Shown one piece after another: positions 18,203 through 26,312 of a DNA stretch of 64,000 bases. How positions within the stretch are numbered: position 1 is the stretch's first letter; every line of letters starts with the position of its first letter. The position numbers and the translations under genes are program-made. The stretch is from Marinomonas rhizomae (GTDB lineage: Bacteria > Pseudomonadota > Gammaproteobacteria > Pseudomonadales > Marinomonadaceae), in NCBI RefSeq assembly GCF_003315485.1, contig NZ_QNSE01000014.1, forward strand, positions 1 to 64,000, read 5' to 3'. Below the pieces are notes generated by a model that made no database searches, had not been told where the DNA came from, and saw only the letters and a program-made list of their open reading frames with translations.

Positions 18203-18240
18203 AAACACCGCGTTGTATGATTTAAACGCGGTGTTTTTAG
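18203..18240. terminator. Bidirectional terminator between tonB and mltA
   Basis: AAACACCGCGTT (18203-18214) pairs perfectly with AACGCGGTGTTT (18224-18235) with a 9-base loop, followed by a T-rich tail. It separates two convergent genes. Confidence 0.85.
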
Positions 18241-18259
18241 TTTTATTCTTCGGAAAAGC

Positions 18260-19450
18260 TTATTGAGCAATAAGTATTTTCGGTGTTGGATTCTCTGGTA
18301 GCAATAACCAAACCTTGCCAAAATGTTTTAGCTGGCCAGCATGAAAATGCGCTTCTTCTCCTATCCCCTGATACCAATCGATATGTCCTGGCCCTTTAAT
18401 CGCTCCGCCTTTGTCTTGTGCTAGCAACAGACGAAATTCATGACCGATTAAATTACCATAGGTGTCGAGTTTGGGTAATTGCGCTAACAGAATCGAGCCA
18501 AGAGGGATGACTTTAGGGTCGACTGCAGCAGAATACAAAGGGGTTAATGGTACGTTTGCAGCACCAACTGGACTTTTGGGCCCTTCGCTGAAAAACAAAT
18601 AACTTGGATTCATAGATAAAATTTCGCGGTTACGATCTGGGTGATCGCTTAACCATTGGCGAATGCTTTGGGCCGAAATATTGGCTCGATCAATCTCGCC
18701 TCTCTCAATGAGCTCTTTTCCTAAGCTTCGATAAGCATGACCGTTGCCCCCCCCCCAAGATAAAAGCTTTTGCTCGCCATCTTCATATTCGACGACACCC
18801 GAGCCTTGCACGTGCAAGAAAAAATTGTCGACCAAACTAGACGTGTAAGCAATTTCTAACCCTTGTCCCGCGAGTGCATTTTCAAAATCTATCTCTTCAC
18901 GAGATGGGTAAGTTCCATCTAGATTACGGTGTTCTGGCTTGCGGTAAAGCGGGTAGCGATAGACTTCATCCGGCAGGTGTCGAACGGGCAAAGCAGGCAC
19001 ATAGTATCCTGTGATTTGCACGTTACCCCTTTGGTCTTGTCCTGATAATTGATGAGCAATGAGTTGCGGCTGCTGCGCGGGGTTGTGCAGCCATTTTCCA
19101 ATTTCTTGCGCAACAACTTTTAGATCTGCCACGTTGGTCTGTGTGTTCTCAAGCACGAAATCTTTATCACCAATCCGGTTTAGGTACTTGATCTGTTGCT
19201 GCAAGCCACTTTCGAAACTCGCGTCAGGCATGGGCAAACCAGGTGGAAGGCTTTCTTTTAAATATAAGGTTTCACGTTTTAATGCTGCCGTGTCTCGGCC
19301 ATTGTTATTGAAGTCATTCGAGCTATCGATTTCATTAACACTGCAACTGCTGAGCAGGGTAAAAGAAACAAGGCAAAGTGGGCGAATTAGGTCGTGTAGA
19401 TGTGTTTTTGTTTGTAATAAAAACGGTCGTAAAAAAGTAGAAAAAATCAT
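18260..19450 (-). CDS. mltA: Membrane-bound lytic murein transglycosylase A
   Basis: This 396-residue lipoprotein has lipobox LSSC with Cys36. It cleaves peptidoglycan glycan strands to 1,6-anhydro-MurNAc ends from the inner face of the outer membrane. The MltA domain contains VQITGYYVPALPVR (split here by eye), FFLHVQGSGVVEYEDG and AYRSLGKELIERGEI. The C-terminal 3D domain carries the catalytic Asp in LLLAQDKGGAIKGPGHID. A run of nine G on the coding strand encodes WGGG near residue 230 and is a slippage risk. It is convergent with tonB. Confidence 0.93.
   Translation of the reverse strand: MIFSTFLRPFLLQTKTHLHDLIRPLCLVSFTLLSSCSVNEIDSSNDFNNNGRDTAALKRETLYLKESLPPGLPMPDASFESGLQQQIKYLNRIGDKDFVLENTQTNVADLKVVAQEIGKWLHNPAQQPQLIAHQLSGQDQRGNVQITGYYVPALPVRHLPDEVYRYPLYRKPEHRNLDGTYPSREEIDFENALAGQGLEIAYTSSLVDNFFLHVQGSGVVEYEDGEQKLLSWGGGNGHAYRSLGKELIERGEIDRANISAQSIRQWLSDHPDRNREILSMNPSYLFFSEGPKSPVGAANVPLTPLYSAAVDPKVIPLGSILLAQLPKLDTYGNLIGHEFRLLLAQDKGGAIKGPGHIDWYQGIGEEAHFHAGQLKHFGKVWLLLPENPTPKILIAQ
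18748..18756 (-). repeat. Homopolymer C9 (G9 on the coding strand) inside mltA
   Basis: Nine consecutive C bases are present in this assembly. The frame is intact across them. One-base slippage would truncate MltA. Confidence 0.95.
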
Positions 19451-19608
19451 AAGCCCTATTTCTATAAAATGAATCGGTTGCCAGTTTTACTTGACCACTA
19501 CCGGTCGTAGTTTTGACCGCAAATAAAGAGCGAGGTTCATCTTGAGTTTTTATAGAAATGAAAGCAACGATAGAAGAAGAGTTTTACACTTTGCCAACAT
19601 CATGGAGA

Positions 19609-20187
19609 TTAAAACATGAGATATTCATAGGCTTGCCTGAGTCCAATGAAGATTTCTTGATCGCCGCCTCTATCTGGGTGATGCTTCTGGGCAAGCTTTT
19701 TATATTGCTGTTTGATCGTCGCTTTGGTCGGATGACTGTTATCAATATGCAGGGTTTTTAAGGCAGAATCTCGATTGCCTGATAAACTGATGCCCTTGTA
19801 AAAACTATTAAGTAGGCGAGAAACTTCATCGGCATCCGTTTTTTCGTATTCTTCCCAGTCTAGGTAGTAAGCCGCTAATTTTGCATCAACGCTATTGTTT
19901 AAGCTGGTGCTGTCTGACAAGGTTATTTGCGCAGCGCTAAGAATATGAATCCGAGTAGCGCTGATGTTAAGCATCAAGCTCTCTTCTTGCCAAAGGCTGC
20001 TTTGCAATTGGTATAAGGCGTTCATAATAAGAAAGTGCTGACGAAACAGTTGTAAATTAGGGTCGTCCGCGAGCTGACTAAATTCTGTTAGCTGGATCTT
20101 TAGCTCTTTTAGTATGTCAAACTCACTCATACCATTTGGGTGGTTTTTTAGGATCGCGAGAATCGGACCAACTAAAGGATTTTTCAT
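19609..20187 (-). CDS. DnaJ-related protein with C-terminal J domain
   Basis: This 192-residue protein has an N-terminal 'DNAJ-related' region that starts MKNPLVGPILAILKNHPNG and is found in proteobacterial orphan J proteins. The J domain lies at the C-terminus (about residues 140-192) and carries the essential HPD in KKLAQKHHPDRGGDQ. It would stimulate a DnaK-type Hsp70 ATPase. No zinc finger or substrate-binding DnaJ domains are present, so it is probably a specialised co-chaperone. The client is unknown. Confidence 0.88.
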   Translation of the reverse strand: MKNPLVGPILAILKNHPNGMSEFDILKELKIQLTEFSQLADDPNLQLFRQHFLIMNALYQLQSSLWQEESLMLNISATRIHILSAAQITLSDSTSLNNSVDAKLAAYYLDWEEYEKTDADEVSRLLNSFYKGISLSGNRDSALKTLHIDNSHPTKATIKQQYKKLAQKHHPDRGGDQEIFIGLRQAYEYLMF

Positions 20188-20294
20188 ATCTAGCTCGTAT
20201 ACTTTAGGTATTTACTACAGTGTATGTGATGAACCTAAAAAGGGTCAAAGTTGAGCCGGAATTTTTTTAACTTGGGTAATAGAAAGACAACGTT

Positions 20295-20972
20295 ATGTTA
20301 TGGATTTTGGGTATTGTTATCGCTCTTTTATTGTTTGTTGGGCCGAGCGCGTGGGTAAAATATACCTTAAAGCGCTACGCCACGGATCGTGAAGATTTAC
20401 CTGGAACAGGCGGTGAGCTGGCGACACATTTGGTAAAACGCTTTGAACTAAATGAGGTAAAAGTAGAAGCAGCACAAGAAGGTCATGATCATTTTGACTT
20501 TGGGCAACATGCAGTTCGTCTGAGCCCAAGCATACTTAATGGCCGATCTTTAACCGCTGTTGCTGTGGCGGCGCACGAAGTAGGGCATGCGATTGCTCAT
20601 GAAAAAAAGCAAAAAATTTCCCATTTAAGCTCCCGCTATTTGCCTTTTGCTCATGGAGCGAGAAAAATTACAGCAGCTTTACTGCTTGGTTGGCCCGCAT
20701 TGAGCTTGCTATTGCATATTCCTTACGCCGTGCCTTTGCACGCATTGGTGGTTGGGCTATCAGGTTTATTAGCGGTTATCGTGCAGTTAGCGATACTGCC
20801 GGAAGAATGGGATGCCAGCTTTAACAAGGCTCTGCCTATTTTGAGAGAAGGCAACTACATTCCACAGGAAGATCTACCCAAAGTGAAAAAAATTCTTACC
20901 GCCTGCGCCATGACCTACGTCGCTGCCGCACTCATCAAAGTACTCTTCGTTTGGCGCTGGTTTAAGCGGTAA
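20295..20972 (+). CDS. YugP-family neutral zinc metallopeptidase, membrane bound
   Basis: This 225-residue protein has an N-terminal membrane anchor (about residues 2-18) and a gluzincin motif HEVGHAIAHE near residue 95. Two hydrophobic segments lie near 120-165, and the conserved PEEWDASF could supply the third metal ligand. It matches the YugP/Zn_peptidase_2 family of uncharacterised membrane proteases. It appears monocistronic; neighbours do not suggest a substrate. Confidence 0.85.
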   Translation: MLWILGIVIALLLFVGPSAWVKYTLKRYATDREDLPGTGGELATHLVKRFELNEVKVEAAQEGHDHFDFGQHAVRLSPSILNGRSLTAVAVAAHEVGHAIAHEKKQKISHLSSRYLPFAHGARKITAALLLGWPALSLLLHIPYAVPLHALVVGLSGLLAVIVQLAILPEEWDASFNKALPILREGNYIPQEDLPKVKKILTACAMTYVAAALIKVLFVWRWFKR

Positions 20973-21175
20973 CCCTTTTTTTTCCTCCGCCTCGTAGGTT
21001 GAATGAGGGAGGCACGACCGTGATCCGACGTCTCTAATCCCTTTACACACACAAAATCGATAAACAACTGTCACAAAAAAGGCATGAAGTTCGCATAAAA
21101 TCGTCTTACTATGAAAGCTGACTGTTTGGTTAGTATTTTTGATACGCAAGATGATTGTATAAATGGAGTATTTTC

Positions 21176-23110
21176 ATGACGTTTTTTGTTCCTAAGGGGG
21201 CGACGCTTTTTGCCTCTTCTTTGCTGTTTTCTGCAATGGCGCAGGCTTCTACCATTGACCTGCGAGTCATGGAAACCACGGATATTCATATGAATTTGGT
21301 GGATTACGATTATTACGGCGATAAGAAAAGCGATGCGGTGGGCTTGTCTCGTGTGGCGACTTTGATTAAAGCGGCACGTGGGGAAGTGACGAATTCTGTA
21401 TTGGTGGATAACGGTGACTTATTACAGGGCACGCCGTTGGGCGATTATGTTGCTAAAGGTCGAGTACTGCGCTTTGGTGAGACGCATCCGGCGTTTAAAG
21501 CGATGAATTTGTTGGATTACGATGTGGGTAATATCGGTAACCATGAGTTTAACTACGGTTTAGACTTTTTAATGAAGAGTTTAAGTGGTGCTAATTTCCC
21601 TTACGTTAACTCGAATGTGTATGTAGACGATGGCGACAACGATGCGTCTAACGATCAGCCTTATTTCCAGCCTTATATTATCAAAGACAAAACCTTCGTC
21701 GATTCTGACGGCAAAGAACAAACGGTCAAAGTAGGTTACATTGGCTTTGTGCCACCACAAATTATGACGTGGGATAAAGACAATTTAACCCATAAAGTCA
21801 TCGCCAAAGACATTATCGAAACCGCCAACAAATACATTCCTGAAATGAAAGCCAAGGGCGCGGATGTGATTATCGCGATTCCCCACAGTGGCATGATGAA
21901 TTCGCCTTATATGAAAGGCGAAGAAAATGCGTCTTATCATCTGGCGAAAGTCGATGGCATTGATGCTATTTTGTTTGGTCACTCTCATCGCATTTTCCCT
22001 GGCGATAAAGCCTTAGACGCTTTCGATGGTGTGGATGGCGAAAAAGGCACGGTATTTGGTAAGCCTGCAACCATGCCCGGCTTTTGGGGTTCTCACCTTG
22101 GGGTAATTGATTTAAAACTTGAGCCTGCTGGTAATGGTTGGAAAGTCGCCGATGGAAAAGCTGAAGTGCGTGCCATTGCGCGTCGTGAAGGCCGAACTAC
22201 AGTGGCTTTGGTGGAGGCCGATGCGAGTATTAATGACGCCGTGAAAACTGAGCACGAAGGTACTTTGGCTTATATGCGTCGCAAAGTGGGTGAATCCACG
22301 GCTGACATCAATAGTTTTTTTGCGCTCGTGCAAGACGACCCATCCATTCAGATCGTGAACAATGCGCAAATTTGGTATGTGGAAAATATCGTTCGTGGTA
22401 CGTCTTATGAAGGCTTGCCAATCTTGTCTGCCGCAGCGCCGTTCAAGGCCGGTGGTCGCGGTGGCCCAGAGTATTACACAGATGTGCCAAAAGGTGACAT
22501 TGCGCTGAAAAACGTCAGTGACTTGTATATATATCCAAATGATTTAAAAGTGGTTAAGTTGACCGGCGCGCAAGTGGTTGAGTGGTTAGAAGCCGCGGCT
22601 GGACAGTTTAATCAAATTGATGCGACTTCCACCAAGTCTCAAGAATTGGTGAATGCGTCTTTCCCAACCTATAACTTTGATGTGATTGACGGTATTTCTT
22701 ATAAGATCGATGTCACCCAGCCTGCTCGTTACAATGGCGATGGGGAGGTGGTAAACAAAGGCGCGCATCGTATTTCCAAGGCGATGTTTAACGGCGAGCC
22801 AGTAAGAATGAAAGACGAGTTTTTGGTGGCCACCAATAATTATCGTGCTGGTGGCGGTGGTCATTTCCCGAATTTGAATGGTGAGACTATCGTGATTGAT
22901 GCACCAGATAAGAACCGTGATGTAGTGGCAAATTATCTGCTTAGCCAGAAGAGCATTAATCCTACCGCAGACGGCAATTGGTCGTTTACGGATTTTGGTA
23001 AGGCAAAAGTCTTGTTCACAACGACTCCAAAAGCAAAAGAAGCCGCGGCTAAAAACATGACGTATCAGTCTTTAGATGACAATGGGTTTGCTGTTTTCGA
23101 ATTGAAATAA
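21176..23110 (+). CDS. cpdB: 2',3'-cyclic-nucleotide 2'-phosphodiesterase/3'-nucleotidase, periplasmic
   Basis: This 644-residue periplasmic enzyme hydrolyses 2',3'-cyclic nucleotides and 3'-nucleotides for phosphate and nucleoside scavenging. The signal peptide ends near AQA. The metallophosphatase domain has METTDIHMNL, NGDLLQGTPLGD (with one base of context), NIGNHEFNYG, AIPHSGM and FGHSHRIF. The C-terminal nucleotide-binding domain includes FKAGGRGGPEYYTDVPKGDI and NNYRAGGGGHFPNL. ATG at 21176 is chosen because GGAG lies eight bases upstream and the signal peptide follows. Confidence 0.93.
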   Translation: MTFFVPKGATLFASSLLFSAMAQASTIDLRVMETTDIHMNLVDYDYYGDKKSDAVGLSRVATLIKAARGEVTNSVLVDNGDLLQGTPLGDYVAKGRVLRFGETHPAFKAMNLLDYDVGNIGNHEFNYGLDFLMKSLSGANFPYVNSNVYVDDGDNDASNDQPYFQPYIIKDKTFVDSDGKEQTVKVGYIGFVPPQIMTWDKDNLTHKVIAKDIIETANKYIPEMKAKGADVIIAIPHSGMMNSPYMKGEENASYHLAKVDGIDAILFGHSHRIFPGDKALDAFDGVDGEKGTVFGKPATMPGFWGSHLGVIDLKLEPAGNGWKVADGKAEVRAIARREGRTTVALVEADASINDAVKTEHEGTLAYMRRKVGESTADINSFFALVQDDPSIQIVNNAQIWYVENIVRGTSYEGLPILSAAAPFKAGGRGGPEYYTDVPKGDIALKNVSDLYIYPNDLKVVKLTGAQVVEWLEAAAGQFNQIDATSTKSQELVNASFPTYNFDVIDGISYKIDVTQPARYNGDGEVVNKGAHRISKAMFNGEPVRMKDEFLVATNNYRAGGGGHFPNLNGETIVIDAPDKNRDVVANYLLSQKSINPTADGNWSFTDFGKAKVLFTTTPKAKEAAAKNMTYQSLDDNGFAVFELK

Positions 23111-23128
23111 CCCCCGTTTTCTATGTAA

Positions 23129-23187
23129 AACCATTGCATTGGCGAAGGGTGAGCGTTTTTCTTTACAATGCAGTGGTTCTTTTTTTG
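23129..23187 (+). terminator. Terminator after cpdB
   Basis: AACCATTGCATTG (23129-23141) pairs with CAATGCAGTGGTT (23166-23178) with one G-T wobble, followed by CTTTTTTTG. Confidence 0.75.
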
Positions 23188-23311
23188 TCGTATTCTTTTT
23201 CTTTCTACTTTTGATTTGGCATCTTTATTTTTGAACCTTTGCAAAAGGGTTTATTATCACGCATTCATTTGATCAAAAAGATGTGTTTCATATAGAGAAT
23301 AAGGAAGCTGT

Positions 23312-24844
23312 GTGCGTATCCCTATAGTGACTAAGTTGTTCATTTCACTCTTTGTGACTAGCGTTTTGTTGGTGACTGGAATGGCATTTTTGGTAAGTCA
23401 CAGTTTTAAGACTGGATTTCAAAACTATCTTAATCAACAAGAAGAAAAGCAGGTAGTTGAATTAGCATCTGATATTGCCGAATATTATTCCAATGAGTAT
23501 GGATGGCGTATATTACGAGATCGGCCTGAGATATGGGAAGAAATGTTTGCTGATCCTAATCGTCCTTTGCCACCTCACCAGCAAGCTCCTATACCTGAAT
23601 TCGGTCGTTTTGAACCGCCCCCTCAAGGTCATCAAAGGCCTATACCTGAATTCGGTCGTTTTGAACCGTCACCTCAAGGCCCACAAAGGCCTGGCCAAGG
23701 CCCGTTTCCTCCACCCCAAGGGGATTCTGGAATGCCGGAAGAGTTAAGTCCACTTAGTCACCGAATATATTTGGCAGATGAGCAGCGTAACTGGATTGTG
23801 GGCGCTGCGCCACAGTTGCAAAAAAAAGCGACGTCAGAATTGTTAAACGTTCCGATCAAAGTGAATTCAAAAACGGTAGGTTGGTTAGTATTAGAACAAA
23901 AAAGTTTATTGTCTGGCCCCTTAGTTGCGCAATTCTATGAGCAGCAACAAAGTAACCTGTTTTGGATTATTGGCTTGGCAGGCTTGGCGTCTTTAATCGT
24001 TGCATTATTTTTAGTGCGTTATTTTTTGGCGCCTTTAAAGAGGTTAAAACAAGGGGCGAATGCCTTGTCAGAGGGAGATTATGACTTTTCCTTTGGGAGC
24101 CTGAGTAATGATGAGTTTGGCGAGTTGTCAGATAGTTTCCAATCCCTTAGTCGCAGTTTGAAAAAGCAAAAAGAGAGCAGAGAGCAGTGGCTAGTTGATA
24201 TTTCTCATGAATTACGCACGCCGATTGCTGTACTTCGAAGTGAGTTAGAAGCTATCCAAGATGGTATTCGTAAACCTGAAGAACAACGAATTAACTCGAT
24301 GCATCATCAAGTTATGGGGCTTAGACGGCTTGTTGATGATTTGTATTTACTGTCAAAAACTGACTCTGGTGTTTACCAGATGGACGTGCAACAGCTTGAT
24401 ATTTCTGTGTTAACACAGCGTGTCATACATCAATTTGAGTCTCGTGTTATTGAAAAAGGATTGGGTATAGAGCTGATTAAGCCGGATCACGCGGTTTTTA
24501 TAAAAGGCGACGAAAAAACGTTAGAGCAGCTTTATGTAAACTTGTTAGAAAACAGTCTGCGCTATACGGATGCACCGGGACAGATTCTTATTTCAATTAT
24601 TGAACTGGAAAATAATCTTATTTTGCGGGTAGAGGATTCTTCACCAAGTGTGAGTGAAAAGCATCTACCTAATTTATTTAGGCGTTTATACCGTGTAGAT
24701 AAGTCTCGCAGCCGTCAATATGGCGGCTCAGGTTTAGGCTTGTCTATTTGTCGTAATATCGTCATCATGCATGGCGGCAATATTTTAGCGAGACCTTCTG
24801 CCTTAGGCGGATTAATGATCGAAATTAGATTGATAAGAGAGTAA
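23312..24844 (+). CDS. Sensor histidine kinase (BaeS-like) with Pro-rich periplasmic repeats
   Basis: This 510-residue inner-membrane kinase has TM1 at about residues 8-28 and a periplasmic sensor at 30-210 that carries a proline-rich tract with two 17-residue repeats. TM2 lies at about 215-238, then HAMP, HisKA with phospho-acceptor H299 in DISHELRTPIAVLRSELEAI, and HATPase_c with NLLENSLRYTD and GGSGLGLSICRN. The core most resembles BaeS. It starts with GTG after GGAAG. The response regulator follows after three bases. The Pro-rich loop is unusual for BaeS, and the stimulus is unknown. Confidence 0.9.
   Translation: MRIPIVTKLFISLFVTSVLLVTGMAFLVSHSFKTGFQNYLNQQEEKQVVELASDIAEYYSNEYGWRILRDRPEIWEEMFADPNRPLPPHQQAPIPEFGRFEPPPQGHQRPIPEFGRFEPSPQGPQRPGQGPFPPPQGDSGMPEELSPLSHRIYLADEQRNWIVGAAPQLQKKATSELLNVPIKVNSKTVGWLVLEQKSLLSGPLVAQFYEQQQSNLFWIIGLAGLASLIVALFLVRYFLAPLKRLKQGANALSEGDYDFSFGSLSNDEFGELSDSFQSLSRSLKKQKESREQWLVDISHELRTPIAVLRSELEAIQDGIRKPEEQRINSMHHQVMGLRRLVDDLYLLSKTDSGVYQMDVQQLDISVLTQRVIHQFESRVIEKGLGIELIKPDHAVFIKGDEKTLEQLYVNLLENSLRYTDAPGQILISIIELENNLILRVEDSSPSVSEKHLPNLFRRLYRVDKSRSRQYGGSGLGLSICRNIVIMHGGNILARPSALGGLMIEIRLIRE
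23588..23689 (+). repeat. Two tandem 51-bp repeats in the histidine kinase sensor domain
   Basis: Units 23588-23638 and 23639-23689 encode PIPEFGRFEPPPQGHQR and PIPEFGRFEPSPQGPQR. The first 30 bases are identical, indicating a recent in-frame duplication. A further PGQGPFPPPQG segment follows. Confidence 0.93.
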
Positions 24845-24847
24845 AAA

Positions 24848-25525
24848 GTGAGTGATTTAAAAAAGTCTATCTTAGTGGTTGAAGATGAACCGACATTATC
24901 CGCAATTCTCTGTGAATACTTTGAGCATTATGGTTTTCATGCTCAAAGTTTAGATGATGGCGCTCTTGTGGTGGACTTTGTTAAAGAAAATATGCCAGAT
25001 CTCATTATTTTAGATCTTATGTTACCAAACCGAGGTGGACTGGATATTTATCGCGATATTCGTACGTTTAGCCATGTTCCTATTATGATGGCGACCGCAA
25101 AAATAGAAGAAATTGATCGTTTGATTGGCCTTGAGTTGGGGGCAGACGATTATATTTGTAAGCCTTACAGCACGCGAGAGGTTGTTGTGAGAGCGAAAAA
25201 TATACTTCGTCGTAATGACGTTTCTACATTGGTTGAGCAAAAAGACTTAGTCATTAATGATCTCGCGATGACTGTAACTTACCATCAACAAGTTCTGACA
25301 TTAACTCCAGCTGAGTTTAAAATTCTAGCTTTTCTCTTTAAAAATAGCGGAAAAATTTACAGTCGAGATCAGTTGATGAATCATATATATAATGATCAAA
25401 GAGTGGTTGCTGATCGTGCAATAGATAGCCATATCAAAAACCTACGCAAAAAAATGGCTGATGTTGATCCATCGACAGACTGTATTCGTTCAGTGTACGG
25501 TGTCGGCTATAAGTTTGACGTGTAA
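24848..25525 (+). CDS. OmpR/BaeR-family response regulator
   Basis: This 225-residue regulator has a receiver domain (residues 6-120) with acidic pocket VVEDEP, phospho-acceptor D56 in LIILDLMLP and the conserved Lys in DDYICKPYS. A C-terminal winged helix of the Trans_reg_C type follows (LTPAEFKILAFLFKNSG; DRAIDSHIKNLRKKM; VYGVGYKF). It starts with GTG three bases after the kinase stop. The following EF-hand gene and lipoprotein are plausible targets or operon members. Confidence 0.93.
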   Translation: MSDLKKSILVVEDEPTLSAILCEYFEHYGFHAQSLDDGALVVDFVKENMPDLIILDLMLPNRGGLDIYRDIRTFSHVPIMMATAKIEEIDRLIGLELGADDYICKPYSTREVVVRAKNILRRNDVSTLVEQKDLVINDLAMTVTYHQQVLTLTPAEFKILAFLFKNSGKIYSRDQLMNHIYNDQRVVADRAIDSHIKNLRKKMADVDPSTDCIRSVYGVGYKFDV

Positions 25526-25563
25526 CAAGCGTTATCTCCATATTAAATACAAATTTTCAAAAT

Positions 25564-25618
25564 ATACTTCCTTCATCCCATTATTAATGTTGTCTGTTAA
25601 AAATACGGAAGGAAGTAT
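25564..25618 (+). promoter_or_regulatory. Inverted repeat sequestering the EF-hand gene's ribosome binding site
   Basis: ATACTTCCTTC (25564-25574) is the exact reverse complement of GAAGGAAGTAT (25608-25618). The right arm contains the Shine-Dalgarno GGAAGG of the gene that starts at 25622. As RNA this would hide the ribosome binding site; as DNA it could be a dimeric operator for the adjacent response regulator. Confidence 0.5.
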
Positions 25619-25621
25619 GTT

Positions 25622-25891
25622 ATGTCCCTACTATTATCCCTGTTACGAGCGCCTGTAATGACTGCTACTACGTTGGCTTTATTTTCTATAAGTAGTATGG
25701 CGAGTGAACAGCCTCCAAGAGAGCCACCTTCTTTTCAAGAACTGGATAAAAATGGTGATCGACTTTTAACAAAAGAGGAGCTGAGAGGTCCATTGCTTGA
25801 TGATTTTGGTCGATTGGATCTAGATAAAAGCGGGGCATTAACAGAAGACGAACTTCCCGCACCGCCAAGCCATCCACAAAAGCGTTCGTAA
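25622..25891 (+). CDS. Small exported protein with two EF-hands
   Basis: This 89-residue protein has an N-terminal signal sequence (cleavage near MAS-E, about residue 28). Two calcium-binding loops follow: DKNGDRLLTKEE (about 40-51) and DLDKSGALTEDE (about 64-75). Both have Asp/Asn at positions 1, 3 and 5 and Glu at 12. A proline-rich tail ends the protein. It lies about 100 bases after the response regulator and probably acts in the periplasm as a Ca2+-binding protein. Translation may be controlled by the inverted repeat over its ribosome binding site. Confidence 0.82.
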   Translation: MSLLLSLLRAPVMTATTLALFSISSMASEQPPREPPSFQELDKNGDRLLTKEELRGPLLDDFGRLDLDKSGALTEDELPAPPSHPQKRS

Positions 25892-25938
25892 TCCGTGATT
25901 TGAAAGCGATAGCGTATTATCAGGTTAGGGAGATAAAG

Positions 25939-26145
25939 ATGAGACTTCGTTCAATTCTCGTGCTTGCTTGCTGTTTAAGCTTGGCTGGTTGTGCTGGCGG
26001 ACCTAGAGGACATAGTGGTCCGCCTTTTGGTTTTTTAGCGTTGAATTTTAATGCGGGTGTGGCAACCAGCTCTGTTTTGGCGAGCCTGTCTGATCGTTAT
26101 GTTGTGGTAGGTGATCGTACTGATTATTCTAATAATGTGTTTTAG
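25939..26145 (+). CDS. Small lipoprotein of unknown function
   Basis: This 68-residue protein begins MRLRSILVLACCLSLAGCAG, a clear lipoprotein signal with lipobox LAGC. AGGGAG lies before the ATG at 25939. The mature part is Gly/Pro/His rich and then has a short region VATSSVLASLSDRYVVVGDR. No known domain is recognised. It follows the EF-hand gene by about 50 bases and may be co-transcribed with it. Confidence 0.7.
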   Translation: MRLRSILVLACCLSLAGCAGGPRGHSGPPFGFLALNFNAGVATSSVLASLSDRYVVVGDRTDYSNNVF

Positions 26146-26260
26146 TGCTAAAGGTATTTAGTATCGATTTGATGGAAAACGAAAGCGATGTAGATCGTTG
26201 AAAACCCGATGGAAGAGCTTTTCTTTCAGGAGATGGGTTGGATGTGATGAAACTTCTAAC

Positions 26261-26296
26261 TTAAAACGCCAAACAGGAATCCGTTTGGCGTTTTAA
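26261..26296. terminator. Bidirectional terminator between lipoprotein gene and betA
   Basis: TTAAAACGCCAAAC (26261-26274) pairs perfectly with GTTTGGCGTTTTAA (26283-26296). The A/T-rich ends provide T-runs in both directions. Confidence 0.88.
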
Positions 26297-26312
26297 GTTA
26301 TGGCGCTAAAGC

